NCBI RefSeq assembly: GCF_000185845.1
Contig: NZ_GL629647.1
Span: 1,925,478-1,946,653, forward strand
Length of the DNA: 21,176 bases
Direction of reading: 5' to 3'
Source of the DNA: Segatella salivae DSM 15606
Lineage (GTDB): Bacteria; Bacteroidota; Bacteroidia; Bacteroidales; Bacteroidaceae
Positions 1-7,779 of the stretch are shown piece by piece (position 1 is the first letter of the stretch; each line of letters starts with the position of its first letter). The notes under the pieces are model-generated. The model was not told where the DNA came from, ran no database searches, and worked only from the letters and a program-made list of their open reading frames with translations. The translations under genes and the position numbers were made by a program.

Positions 1-30
1 CCACGCCACGCTCACAATTGTTTCATCTCG

Positions 31-940
31 CAACTGCGTTGGTATTGTGCTATTGTCTCAATGGATGAATTTCGCAATATTAATGTCCTCATGGGGCAAC
101 TCGGTACGAGTTGTTCTTTTGATAGCCCGGGGTTGGCGAGGAACGAGCCTACCCCGGGTAAACGTTCGCAAGGAGATTCAACGCCGTAGGTGTTGAGCTT
201 TTTTTGAGAAAACATGGTTATAATGAGGAGATTAATGGCGGATTGCGCCGAAAAAGCACAACACCTACGGCGTTGTTCCCCACAAACCATACGCTAACCC
301 AGGGTAGCCTGCACTATCGTTTGGCAACCCTGGGCTATCAAAAACGCAACACCTACGGCGTTGAAACATTCAATCCATAACATGAATTACATTATGTTGC
401 GCCAGAAAATATAGCGAATTAATCAAAAAAAGTGCAACACCTACGGCGTTGAAGCATTCATTTTATAATACAATTGATGCCAACATGTGAACAAATAAAT
501 AGCAAAATATGTTAATATTCCAATGAATGTATCCGCAATTTTGTATGTTATAACTATGTAACAATGTGGGGTTTATGCCATTATTTCAATGGATACATCT
601 ACCATGATGAATGCGCTCATCACGCAACGCCGTAGGTATTGCGCCATTATTCAAATGAATGAATTTTGCAATATAAACGCTCTCATGGTGCAACGCTGTA
701 AGCGTTGTACGTTTGATAGCCCAGGGTTGGCGAGCGAAAGCGAAGGCTACCCTGGGTTATTTGCCATTAGCGAGAACAACGCTGTAGGCGTTGTACCTTT
801 TATTCTTTGTCGTTTTATCGCGGCATTCCACGCAGAAAAAGCACGACACCTACGGCGTTGACCTCCTCACTACATGCATAACCCAGGGTAGGCTGACGCC
901 AACCCAGGGCTATCAAACGTACAACGCCTTTAGCGTTGAA
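31..940. repeat. Left array of 17 bp palindromes with recurring spacers
   Basis: Copies of a 17 nt palindrome (CAACGCC-GTA-GGCGTTG and close variants such as CAACACCTACGGCGTTG) start at 31 (degenerate), 97, 179, 259, 347, 435, 625, 691, 777, 844 and 922. The spacers are not random. One type holds a stem-loop with CCCAGGG/CCCTGGG or CCCGGGG/CCCCGGG arms ending in GCTATC (121-160, 295-339, 715-760, 879-914). One carries an A- or T-run beside ATGGCGGATT (196-258). One carries an ATGAATTTTGCAATAT-like stretch and gives a 66 nt palindrome-to-palindrome step (31 to 97 and 625 to 691). One, at about 452-545, is AT-rich and reappears inverted in the right-hand array. The array contains no credible gene and stops about 230 bp past the 3' end of upp. 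It looks like a mosaic intergenic repeat, comparable in design to BOX elements; its function is unknown. Confidence 0.85.
121..173 (+). repeat. 53 bp repeat, left copy (inverted partner at 20788-20840)
   Basis: This 53 nt stretch, which includes the CCCGGGG stem-loop, is the exact reverse complement of 20788-20840. Similarity continues with some mismatches on both sides. It is one spacer unit of the array rather than the end of a transposon. Confidence 0.9.
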
Positions 941-981
941 CTATAAACACATTGCAAACTGCGTTAAATGGCTGTACAATC

Positions 982-1057
982 TGCGTCATTTTATCGTTTA
1001 AAATAAGGCATTTCATGCGGTGATTTGCGTCATTTCATCGTGTGAAATGCGTCACTT
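982..1057 (+). repeat. Three short direct repeats TGCGTCAYT
   Basis: TGCGTCATT at 982-990, TGCGTCATT at 1026-1034 and TGCGTCACT at 1049-1057. The first two are each followed by TTATCGT or TCATCGT. They fill the gap between the palindrome array and the upp 3' hairpin. No function is assigned. Confidence 0.6.
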
Positions 1058-1112
1058 TGCGCATGCATTATGGGCAGATGATGTTTTAAAAGGTGGTTTG
1101 TCATGGTGTGAT

Positions 1113-1149
1113 GCTTCCGATAATAGCTCGCAAAGAGGTTATCGGAAGC
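1113..1149 (-). terminator. Hairpin downstream of upp
   Basis: A perfect 11 bp stem (GCTTCCGATAA / TTATCGGAAGC) with a 15 nt loop lies 23 bp past the upp stop on the upp-coding strand. No clear T-run follows it, so it may act as an mRNA-stabilising 3' hairpin rather than a classical intrinsic terminator. Confidence 0.55.
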
Positions 1150-1171
1150 AGGTTGTAGGGTAGTAACGACG

Positions 1172-1831
1172 TTATAGTTTCTCCCCATAACAGAGGTCAC
1201 CAGCGTCACCAAATCCCGGAACGATATACTTATGTTCGTTCATTCCAGGGTCAATGGCAGCACACCATATTGTGGTTTTATCTTCTGGGAAGGTCTTTTT
1301 GATGTGGTCAATGCCCTCAGGTGAGGCGATGACACAGCACACATGAATCTGTTTAGGCGTGCCCTTTGTGAGGAAAGCCTTAAAGCCTAACTCCATGCTT
1401 CCACCTGTTGCAAGCATCGGATCGGCGATAATCAGTGTCTTTCCATCAATATTTGGTGTGGCAAGATATTCGATATGAATACCCACTTCGTGGTGTTCGG
1501 CGTCCTTATATTCGCGATATGCGCTCACGAAAGCATTGCCAGCATGGTCGAAGATGTTGAGAAACCCATTATGAAAAGGTAGGCCTGCACGGAAGATAGT
1601 GGCTAAAACAATCTTGTCAGTAGGCACATTTACGCGTGAGATTCCTAATGGAGTTGTGATGTCTTTTGCCTCATAATGCAACGTCTTTGATATCTCGAAA
1701 GCTTCAAATTCGCCTATACGCATGATATTGTTTCTAAAGAGTAGTCGATTGTTTTGATAGTCAACGTCTCTCATTTCGGCCAGATACTGGTTAATAATAC
1801 TATTTTTCTCGGAGAAGTTTACAATTTTCAT
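1172..1831 (-). CDS. upp: Uracil phosphoribosyltransferase
   Basis: Cytosolic enzyme of pyrimidine salvage: uracil + PRPP gives UMP + pyrophosphate. The start MKIVNFSE at 1831 is chosen because it gives a 219 aa protein of normal family length and lies just downstream of a good promoter. The longer reading frame from 1885 would begin upstream of the -7 box. Seen in the sequence: the PRPP-binding loop IIADPMLATGGS in the middle-to-C-terminal half, an upstream TIFRAGLPFHNGFL segment, and the C-terminal PGFGDAGDLCYGE that contacts uracil in this family. It is divergent from pckA, with about 240 bp between the two start codons, and followed by a hairpin. Family identity is close to certain; the gene looks intact. 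Confidence 0.95.
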   Translation of the reverse strand: MKIVNFSEKNSIINQYLAEMRDVDYQNNRLLFRNNIMRIGEFEAFEISKTLHYEAKDITTPLGISRVNVPTDKIVLATIFRAGLPFHNGFLNIFDHAGNAFVSAYREYKDAEHHEVGIHIEYLATPNIDGKTLIIADPMLATGGSMELGFKAFLTKGTPKQIHVCCVIASPEGIDHIKKTFPEDKTTIWCAAIDPGMNEHKYIVPGFGDAGDLCYGEKL

Positions 1832-1854
1832 AGGTTGTTTCGAATTAATTTTTG

Positions 1855-1885
1855 CAAAGGTATTTAATTCTATCTTCTTTTGCAA
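1855..1885 (-). promoter_or_regulatory. upp promoter (Bacteroidetes type)
   Basis: On the minus strand a TTG (plus-strand 1883-1885) is separated by 20 nt from TACCTTTG (plus-strand 1855-1862), matching the Bacteroidetes TTG-N19..21-TAnnTTTG pattern. It lies 24 nt upstream of the chosen upp start and supports that start. Confidence 0.7.
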
Positions 1886-1977
1886 AGTGAGTCTTACAAA
1901 TGTGTTTATTGACTGATTCTTTTTAACAACTTTAACTAAGAAACGACCTAAATCGACTGAATTTTAGAGCTCGAAAG

Positions 1978-2009
1978 TTGGGATATATATATTTTTTTCC
2001 TTAACTTTG
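1978..2009 (+). promoter_or_regulatory. pckA promoter (Bacteroidetes type)
   Basis: TTG at 1978-1980, a 21 nt spacer and TAACTTTG at 2002-2009. The spacer is very AT-rich. The pckA start follows 65 nt later, leaving a 5' leader of roughly 60 nt. Confidence 0.7.
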
Positions 2010-2074
2010 CCGTCAAGAAATTCAAGAATAACATAACGACAAATTTAATTTCACAACTTAAATACATTTAAGAA

Positions 2075-3688
2075 ATGGCAAAGTTTGACAAATCAGTACT
2101 TGAGAAGTACGGCATTACAGGTACTACAGAAGTACTTTACAACCCTACGTATGAGGTGTTGTTTAATGAAGAGACAAAAGAAGGTCTCGAAGGTTTTGAG
2201 GTAGGTCAGGAGACAGAACTTGGCGCTATCAACGTTAAGACAGGTATCTATACCGGCCGTTCTCCTAAGGATAAGTTCATCGTTGATGATGAAACATCTC
2301 ATAATACAGTGTGGTGGGACTCAGAGGAATACCACAATGATAACCACCGAGCAAGTCAAGAAGCATGGAAAGCTGTTAAGGAAATAGCTAAGAAAGAGCT
2401 TTCAAACAAGCGCTTGTTTGTAGTAGATGGTTTCTGCGGTACACACAAAGATACTCGCATGAAGATTCGTTTCATCGTTGAGGTTGCATGGCAAGCTCAC
2501 TTTGTTACAAACATGTTCATCCGTCCAAAGAATGAAGCTGACTTCGATCAAGAGCCAGATTTCATCGTATACAATGCTTCTAAGGCAAAGGTTGAGAACT
2601 ATAAGGAACTCGGCTTGCACTCAGAAACTTGTGTAATGTTCAACGTAACATCTAAAGAGCAGGTTATCGTTAACACATGGTATGGTGGTGAAATGAAGAA
2701 AGGTATGTTCTCAATGATGAACTACTTCTTGCCACTTAAGGGCATGGCTTCTATGCACTGCTCTGCTAATACAGACCTCAACGGCGAGAATACTGCTATC
2801 TTCTTCGGCCTTTCTGGTACGGGTAAGACAACTCTTTCAACTGATCCTAAGCGCAAACTCATCGGTGATGACGAGCACGGATGGGACGACAAGGGCGTAT
2901 TTAACTTTGAAGGTGGCTGCTATGCAAAGGTTATCAACCTTGACAAAGAGTCTGAACCAGACATCTATGGCGCTATTACTCGCGACGCTCTTCTTGAGAA
3001 TGTAACCGTAGATAAGGATGGAAAGATTGACTTCAATGATAAGAGTATCACTGAGAATACACGTGTTTCTTATCCTATTTACCACATTAAGAACATCCAA
3101 CGTCCTGAATCTCAGGGTCCAGCTGCTAAGCAAGTAATCTTCCTTTCAGCTGATGCTTTCGGTGTACTTCCTCCTGTTTCTATCCTCAACGCAGAGCAAA
3201 CGAAGTACTACTTCCTCTCTGGTTTCACCGCTAAGTTGGCTGGTACAGAGCGTGGTATCACTGAACCTACTCCAACATTCTCAGCTTGTTTCGGTCAGGC
3301 ATTCCTCGAATTGCACCCAACTAAGTATGCAGAGGAGTTGGTAAAGAAGATGGATAAGAGTGGCGCTAAGGCTTACTTGGTTAACACTGGATGGAATGGT
3401 ACAGGTAAACGCATCTCAATTCGTGACACACGTGGTATCATTGATGCTATCTTAAATCACTCAATTGACAATGCTCCTACAAAGACTATTCCTTACTTTA
3501 ACTTTGTTGTTCCAACGAAGTTGGAGGGTGTTGCTACAGAGATTCTTGATCCTCGTGACACTTATAAGAATGCTTCTGAGTGGGAAGAGAAAGCTAAGGA
3601 TTTGGCTGCTCGCTTCATTAAGAACTTCAAGAAGTATGAAAGCAATGAGGCTGGTAAGGCACTTGTTGCTGCTGGTCCACAGCTTTAA
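2075..3688 (+). CDS. pckA: Phosphoenolpyruvate carboxykinase (ATP type)
   Basis: Interconverts oxaloacetate + ATP with PEP + CO2 + ADP in the cytosol. In anaerobic Bacteroidetes the CO2-fixing direction (PEP to oxaloacetate, toward succinate) is usually important. The 537 aa length matches bacterial ATP-type enzymes of about 540 aa. Visible motifs: GIYTGRSPKDKF near residue 58, the P-loop GLSGTGKTT at residues 245-253 with catalytic Lys251, the metal-binding LIGDDEHGW directly after it, and NTGWNGTGKRISI with TRGIIDAIL near the C-terminus. Codon choice is strongly biased (GGT, CGT, AAG, GAG), which suggests high expression. It has its own promoter and two successive 3' hairpins, so it is probably monocistronic. 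Intact. Confidence 0.97.
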   Translation: MAKFDKSVLEKYGITGTTEVLYNPTYEVLFNEETKEGLEGFEVGQETELGAINVKTGIYTGRSPKDKFIVDDETSHNTVWWDSEEYHNDNHRASQEAWKAVKEIAKKELSNKRLFVVDGFCGTHKDTRMKIRFIVEVAWQAHFVTNMFIRPKNEADFDQEPDFIVYNASKAKVENYKELGLHSETCVMFNVTSKEQVIVNTWYGGEMKKGMFSMMNYFLPLKGMASMHCSANTDLNGENTAIFFGLSGTGKTTLSTDPKRKLIGDDEHGWDDKGVFNFEGGCYAKVINLDKESEPDIYGAITRDALLENVTVDKDGKIDFNDKSITENTRVSYPIYHIKNIQRPESQGPAAKQVIFLSADAFGVLPPVSILNAEQTKYYFLSGFTAKLAGTERGITEPTPTFSACFGQAFLELHPTKYAEELVKKMDKSGAKAYLVNTGWNGTGKRISIRDTRGIIDAILNHSIDNAPTKTIPYFNFVVPTKLEGVATEILDPRDTYKNASEWEEKAKDLAARFIKNFKKYESNEAGKALVAAGPQL

Positions 3689-3697
3689 TTATCGCAT

Positions 3698-3740
3698 CCG
3701 ACTCGACTCTCTCCTTATATATATAAGGTGTAAGAGTCGG
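3698..3740 (+). other. First 3' hairpin after pckA
   Basis: CCGACTC (3698-3704) pairs with GAGTCGG (3734-3740), enclosing the palindrome CCTTATATATATAAGG (3713-3728). No T-run follows, so it is more likely an mRNA 3'-end structure than the terminator itself. Confidence 0.5.
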
Positions 3741-3751
3741 AAGAATATAAT

Positions 3752-3787
3752 AAACCTTGCAATGCAAATGCGTTGCAAGGTTTTTTT
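3752..3787 (+). terminator. Rho-independent terminator of pckA
   Basis: An 11 bp stem AAACCTTGCAA (3752-3762) / TTGCAAGGTTT (3773-3783) with a 10 nt loop, running into seven T. A classical intrinsic terminator. Confidence 0.85.
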
Positions 3788-4472
3788 ATGCCATTTTGTG
3801 AGGACTTTGGTTATTTTTATTTATCTTCCTCCATCTACATTGTGTTCTATTTTAACAGCATAGGATGAGAAGTCTTTATTATTCTAAAGAAAAAAGTGAG
3901 GGAAAAGCATCAATCTTCCCAAATATTTCAGTAATTTTGCCTATGGTCTTTACCTTATGAATGTTATTGCCTTATGTTATTTTCTCTGGGTTTTGACATC
4001 ATAGAATAATTTAAGTTATCTGCTTAGTAGGAACAAAACATTTACGAGTTACACCTATTTATATATATGGAAGAAAAGAAATTAATAGTATTTACAACCG
4101 ATTATTACTCAATATTTTATAGATAATAAGTCAGAAATATGGTTGTTATTTTTAATTGCACATTCTAAAAGGTGAAGATTTAACGCTTTTATTGATTATT
4201 AACTCAAAAAGGACATCAACTTGGGTCGTTTCTTCTCTTTTCCTTGCTATTCGTTTCCGATATTCCACTTTTGTTTTGGTCTATCTCATATGTACTGCAA
4301 AGGTATTGATTTTTGTTTGATATTGCTCCTTGCTTGCTCCTTGTCGTAGATTAATTTTCACACAGGAATTTTTGTTCTCTTTCTATAGGGGCTTGAAACA
4401 ATCCATTTATTGGAAACAATTAAAGACGGAGCTGGTTTGCCCCAGTGCTTTTTAAGAAACAGGGCAATTATT
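3788..4472. other. AT-rich stretch with no recognisable gene
   Basis: About 680 bp between the pckA terminator and the Abi remnant. No reading frame has family resemblance or a credible start. A TACCTTTG-like -7 box occurs on the minus strand near 4296-4303, but the frame after it stops within a few codons. The stretch may hold decayed sequence next to the insertion site. Confidence 0.5.
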
Positions 4473-4757
4473 TTATCTCCACAAAGGCTCTTGTTCCCAA
4501 TTATGAGGAAAGCCTAATAAACGAGTTCTTACTGATGGGTATTTCGATAAAAGCTGCTTGAAATCTGCAACAAAAGTGTTGCCCATAGAAATGGAGTTAA
4601 GCCAATACACCACATAGCAGAGTTGCGGATAAAGTGTTTGTTCACGGAACGAGAAATCCGTAATCCATGTGTTTGGCATACGCATAGGCATCATTGGCTT
4701 GACAGGAAAGACCCGATTTGACAGTCTTGAATGATGGGCGCAGCAATTACGAAGTAC
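4473..4757 (-). pseudogene. Abi_2-type abortive infection protein, C-terminal remnant
   Basis: Read on the minus strand without requiring a start codon, the frame gives LRNCCAHHSRLSNR at its N-terminal edge, then PMRMPNTWITDF, and ends KYPSVRTRLLGFPHNWEQ. The LRNxCAHHSRLxNR block and the closing GFPxNW are typical of the C-terminal part of Abi_2 family phage-abortive-infection proteins, which are usually near 300 aa. Only about 95 residues remain. Upstream (above about 4757) the frame loses resemblance and meets a stop at 4773-4775. The internal ATG at 4694 would omit the conserved HH motif, so I do not treat it as a real start. The N-terminal two-thirds are missing, apparently cut where the mobile element begins; the missing half was not found at the element's other end. 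Confidence 0.7.
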
Positions 4758-4774
4758 GGGTCTGGGTACGGATT

Positions 4775-4813
4775 AAAAGGCTAAGTGATTATTTTCAGTC
4801 ATTTAGCCTTTTT
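4775..4813. terminator. Intrinsic terminator at the left element boundary
   Basis: AAAAGGCTAAGTGA (4775-4788) pairs with TCATTTAGCCTTTT (4799-4812), with one mismatch and a 10 nt loop. A-run and T-run flanks make it potentially bidirectional. It lies just inside the presumed left end and could insulate the element from host transcription. Confidence 0.65.
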
Positions 4814-4862
4814 AATTATCTAATTTTTCCCCACATTTTCCCCACAGCTGTCTATTTATATA

Positions 4863-5222
4863 CAGGGCAACCGCATCAAAATAACGTTAGCTTAGGAAAC
4901 AAACGTAGTTTTCAACCTCCTCCTCTCCCTTATTGTCCATTTTCCTAAAAAAACCATTGGTCCAAATCGAAACTACTACCCCATAAAAATTGATTTTTTG
5001 CCCCATATAATTCAAATTTCCCTTGCGGGTAATATTTTTTAAGAAACATGATTTTTGACAACAGGCTATTATTCAGACAAATACAAAATTATGCATTTTT
5101 AAGGGGGGATATTGTAAATTGTTGAAACTTCTCATCCTTGTATCCACCCCACTTATCCCTATTAATACAAAATCGACAAGTATTGATTATCAGGTTATTG
5201 ACATTTTGATGCGGTTGCCCTG
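4863..5222. repeat. 360 bp segment bounded by perfect 20 bp inverted repeats
   Basis: CAGGGCAACCGCATCAAAAT at 4863-4882 is exactly the reverse complement of 5203-5222. The 320 bp between them is AT-rich and has no convincing gene. The right copy lies about 95 bp upstream of the cfxA start. It resembles a MITE or the remains of a transposon, or boundary repeats left by acquisition of cfxA. No target duplication is obvious outside the repeats. Confidence 0.75.
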
Positions 5223-5262
5223 ATTTATATATTTTAGAAACATATTTTTCCGTAAAGTTATG

Positions 5263-5270
5263 TACCTTTG
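5263..5270 (+). promoter_or_regulatory. Candidate -7 box for cfxA
   Basis: TACCTTTG matches the Bacteroidetes -7 consensus TAnnTTTG and lies 47 nt before the cfxA start. No clear TTG is found about 20 nt upstream, so the -33 element is weak or absent. The box is just outside the inverted-repeat segment (ends 5222), so that segment could influence but does not supply the core promoter. Confidence 0.5.
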
Positions 5271-5317
5271 TCGGCAAATAAAGATATTCTCGTCAAACAA
5301 ATATAAATAATATAAAC

Positions 5318-6283
5318 ATGGAAAAAAACAGAAAAAAACAAATCGTAGTTTTGAGTATAGCTTTAGTTTGCATTTTCATCTTGGTATTTTCATTGTTCCA
5401 TAAATCAGCGACAAAAGATAGCGCAAATCCTCCTTTAACAAATGTTTTGACTGATAGCATTTCTCAAATTGTCTCAGCTTGTCCTGGCGAAATTGGTGTG
5501 GCGGTTATTGTTAATAACAGAGATACGGTTAAGGTCAATAATAAGAGTGTTTATCCTATGATGAGTGTGTTTAAGGTTCATCAGGCATTAGCTCTTTGTA
5601 ATGACTTTGACAATAAAGGAATTTCACTTGATACCTTAGTAAATATAAATAGGGATAAACTTGACCCAAAGACTTGGAGTCCTATGCTGAAAGATTATTC
5701 AGGGCCAGTCATATCATTGACAGTGAGAGATTTGCTGCGTTATACTCTTACTCAGAGTGACAACAATGCAAGCAACCTTATGTTTAAGGATATGGTTAAT
5801 GTCGCTCAAACAGATAGTTTTATAGCCACACTCATTCCTCGTTCAAGTTTTCAGATAGCTTATACGGAAGAGGAAATGTCGGCTGACCATAACAAGGCTT
5901 ACTCTAACTATACATCTCCTCTTGGTGCTGCAATGTTGATGAATCGTTTGTTTACTGAAGGTCTTATCGATGATGAGAAACAAAGTTTCATTAAGAATAC
6001 GTTAAAAGAATGCAAAACAGGTGTAGATAGGATAGCAGCTCCACTTCTTGATAAAGAAGGGGTTGTTATAGCGCATAAGACAGGTTCAGGTTATGTTAAT
6101 GAAAATGGTGTTCTTGCAGCTCACAATGATGTTGCCTATATATGTCTGCCTAATAATATCAGTTATACCTTAGCGGTATTTGTTAAGGATTTCAAGGGAA
6201 ATGAATCACAAGCGTCACAATATGTTGCGCATATATCAGCTGTAGTATATTCTTTATTAATGCAAACTTCAGTAAAATCTTAA
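5318..6283 (+). CDS. cfxA: CfxA-family class A beta-lactamase
   Basis: Periplasmic serine beta-lactamase hydrolysing penicillins and many cephalosporins, known from Bacteroides, Prevotella and Capnocytophaga. 321 aa with an N-terminal export segment (residues about 9-27). Catalytic elements are all visible: S83-V-F-K86 (SxxK), S147-D148-N149 (SDN), the omega-loop Glu in the TEEEMS run near residue 184, and K254-T-G (KTG). As in the PER/CfxA branch, the Asn usually found at class A position 170 is replaced (Ser here). Tyr259 and Glu296 lie where CfxA alleles are known to vary (class A positions 239 and 272); from memory this is closest to CfxA2, but a one-residue allele call needs alignment. 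GC content is lower than in the mob and integrase genes. It converges with mob on a shared terminator. Confidence 0.95.
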   Translation: MEKNRKKQIVVLSIALVCIFILVFSLFHKSATKDSANPPLTNVLTDSISQIVSACPGEIGVAVIVNNRDTVKVNNKSVYPMMSVFKVHQALALCNDFDNKGISLDTLVNINRDKLDPKTWSPMLKDYSGPVISLTVRDLLRYTLTQSDNNASNLMFKDMVNVAQTDSFIATLIPRSSFQIAYTEEEMSADHNKAYSNYTSPLGAAMLMNRLFTEGLIDDEKQSFIKNTLKECKTGVDRIAAPLLDKEGVVIAHKTGSGYVNENGVLAAHNDVAYICLPNNISYTLAVFVKDFKGNESQASQYVAHISAVVYSLLMQTSVKS

Positions 6284-6314
6284 ACTGCACTTGCTTTGAT
6301 AATTAATGATAAAC

Positions 6315-6356
6315 AATCTAAAAGCACTCTAATCGTTATCGGAGTGCTTTTAGATT
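6315..6356. terminator. Bidirectional terminator between cfxA and mob
   Basis: A perfect 15 bp stem (6315-6329 with 6342-6356; AATCTAAAAGCACTC / GAGTGCTTTTAGATT) with a 12 nt loop, ending in A/T-rich sequence on both sides. Placed between the stops of two convergent genes. Confidence 0.85.
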
Positions 6357-6375
6357 ACTAATCAAATTGCTTCTA

Positions 6376-7779
6376 TTATAATTTGAATCCTCTACTTTTT
6401 CTTTCTTCCTGTTGCGGCACTCTTGCTCCATATCTAAGCCTGTGCCATTGCTCCCTGAACCAGTCGGCAATCGGCTTCCTGTTTATTGTCAGGTTCAGCC
6501 TGCTTTCATCGTCAGGGTCATTTTCCACCCTTAAAATATCATCCTTTATATCAAAGTTCCGCCTGTGTTGCTCGGAATAGATTTTACCGCTACATTTCAG
6601 GGCTTCTTTTTTGACTATAAGACTTTCAGTCATTTCTTTAGAGAATCCCAGCATGGCACAAAACTTTTCCATGCGCAGCATTTCCCTGAACATCGGAAAC
6701 CACCTGAAAGCCTTGTCTATGATTCTGGCGAGCCGTGACAGTTCTTTTTCTTTCATGTCAAGTTCCTGCCTGTGCATTTCTCTGAGATTGTGGATTTGCG
6801 TATCATGCTGTTTCTGCATCTGCTGTACTTGGCTCTGCAATTTTTCAATATTGGTGTTCCGTTTTGAAACCTCGTCTTGCAGTTTTTCGTTGGCACGTTC
6901 CAGTTCTTTCAGTTTTCCACTCCCGAAAAGAGAAGCAACTCCACTAGTTATGGCTGTCGCTGCCGTGGTGGCTGTCTTCTTTAACTTGTCAGTGCGTATT
7001 TCTGATTTCACCTGTTTCAGTTCCTGCTCGGCAAGATTTATCTGTTCTTCTTTGTGCCGTTTGGCTGCATCCATGCGTTGCAGTTCAGCTTTCTGCTTCT
7101 CAATGATAAAGTCGTTCCGTTCCAGATGCTCCTTACCAGTGACAGCCTTTGACTGCCCGCGTTCCATCAGCAGGATGTCGGATGCAAGGGTCTGCATCTG
7201 CATCATGTCATCGTCATTGAGCTTTCGGCTCTTTCCTGTTTCGTGGTTCATCCAGTCGAAAACGATATGGGCATGATAGTTCGGCTTGAACCATCTGTCC
7301 CCGACTTTGAAGCTTTCCCTGTCTTCCGCTTCCGGCTGACCGTTCAGCCAATGCCCTTCATCCTTGTGCAGGAAGATTTGCAGCGGTGTGATTCCCCAGC
7401 GTCTTTGACACTCCTCACCGAATTTACGCACGTCTGCCAGTGTGGTGTCCGACCTGACAAGCAGCACTCCTTCACGTATGGGGGAGCATCCCGCAATCTT
7501 GACTATTTTACCGTTCTTGCCTTTGCGTTCACGCTCCTTTTCCTGCATGGCACGTCCGGTCTTTTCCTTTACCATCTGTCTGATATTGTCATAATGCATC
7601 CGCAAATCCGGACTGCCGAAGTCGGGATTTATCCACTGCTCATTATCGGTGGAGAGTTCTGGAACCACATAGGTTCTGGACTCTCCGATGTGGCGCATGT
7701 ATTCGGCAGTCCTCCTGTTGTGAGCCTCACTCGATGCGATATTGCAGGGCTTGATATGTATGCTTGATTTTGTTGCCAT
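6376..7779 (-). CDS. mobA: MobV-type (Pre/Mob) relaxase
   Basis: Presumed DNA relaxase that nicks oriT and pilots the strand during helper-driven conjugation. The start MATKSSIHIKPCN at 7779 gives 467 aa and is preferred over an upstream in-frame ATG at 7935, because the extra 52 codons cross hairpin-rich DNA that looks like oriT and have no family resemblance. Visible: the N-terminal motif with HNRR (residues 20-23), then LHKDEGHW (His138, Asp140, Glu141) and PNYHAHIVFDW (His169, His171), which together form the metal-binding histidine motif of MobV relaxases. Residues about 225-268 and 288-352 are heptad-like, Glu/Lys/Gln-rich coiled coils. No second mobilisation protein is adjacent, as in single-mob elements of Bacteroides such as Tn4555. 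The symbol is given by analogy to Tn4555. Confidence 0.85.
   Translation of the reverse strand: MATKSSIHIKPCNIASSEAHNRRTAEYMRHIGESRTYVVPELSTDNEQWINPDFGSPDLRMHYDNIRQMVKEKTGRAMQEKERERKGKNGKIVKIAGCSPIREGVLLVRSDTTLADVRKFGEECQRRWGITPLQIFLHKDEGHWLNGQPEAEDRESFKVGDRWFKPNYHAHIVFDWMNHETGKSRKLNDDDMMQMQTLASDILLMERGQSKAVTGKEHLERNDFIIEKQKAELQRMDAAKRHKEEQINLAEQELKQVKSEIRTDKLKKTATTAATAITSGVASLFGSGKLKELERANEKLQDEVSKRNTNIEKLQSQVQQMQKQHDTQIHNLREMHRQELDMKEKELSRLARIIDKAFRWFPMFREMLRMEKFCAMLGFSKEMTESLIVKKEALKCSGKIYSEQHRRNFDIKDDILRVENDPDDESRLNLTINRKPIADWFREQWHRLRYGARVPQQEERKSRGFKL

Noticed and set aside
589..861. A 90-codon open frame on the plus strand, and a 92-codon frame at 12-290 on the minus strand
   Set aside because: Both are translations of the palindrome and spacer repeats. 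Their residues (such as TQRRR and QRRRCCAF) come from the repeat words, with no family resemblance.
31..940. CRISPR array
   Set aside because: The palindromes are regularly spaced but vary in sequence, spacers are repeated rather than unique, spacing differs by type, and no cas gene is present.
3465..3863. 132-codon frame overlapping the end of pckA
   Set aside because: It is out of frame with the clear pckA gene and runs through both 3' hairpins and the terminator.
4718..4948. 76-codon plus-strand frame across the left boundary
   Set aside because: Its first part is antisense to the conserved Abi motif, its middle is a terminator hairpin and its end crosses the inverted repeat. No promoter or homology supports it.
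5089..5277. 62-codon minus-strand frame upstream of cfxA
   Set aside because: It overlaps the right inverted repeat and the cfxA promoter region, and nothing in the peptide is recognisable.
6611..7767. Long plus-strand frames (6611-7276 and 7243-7767)
   Set aside because: They are antisense to the relaxase coding sequence; Ser/Cys/Phe-rich composition is typical of a reverse-strand shadow.
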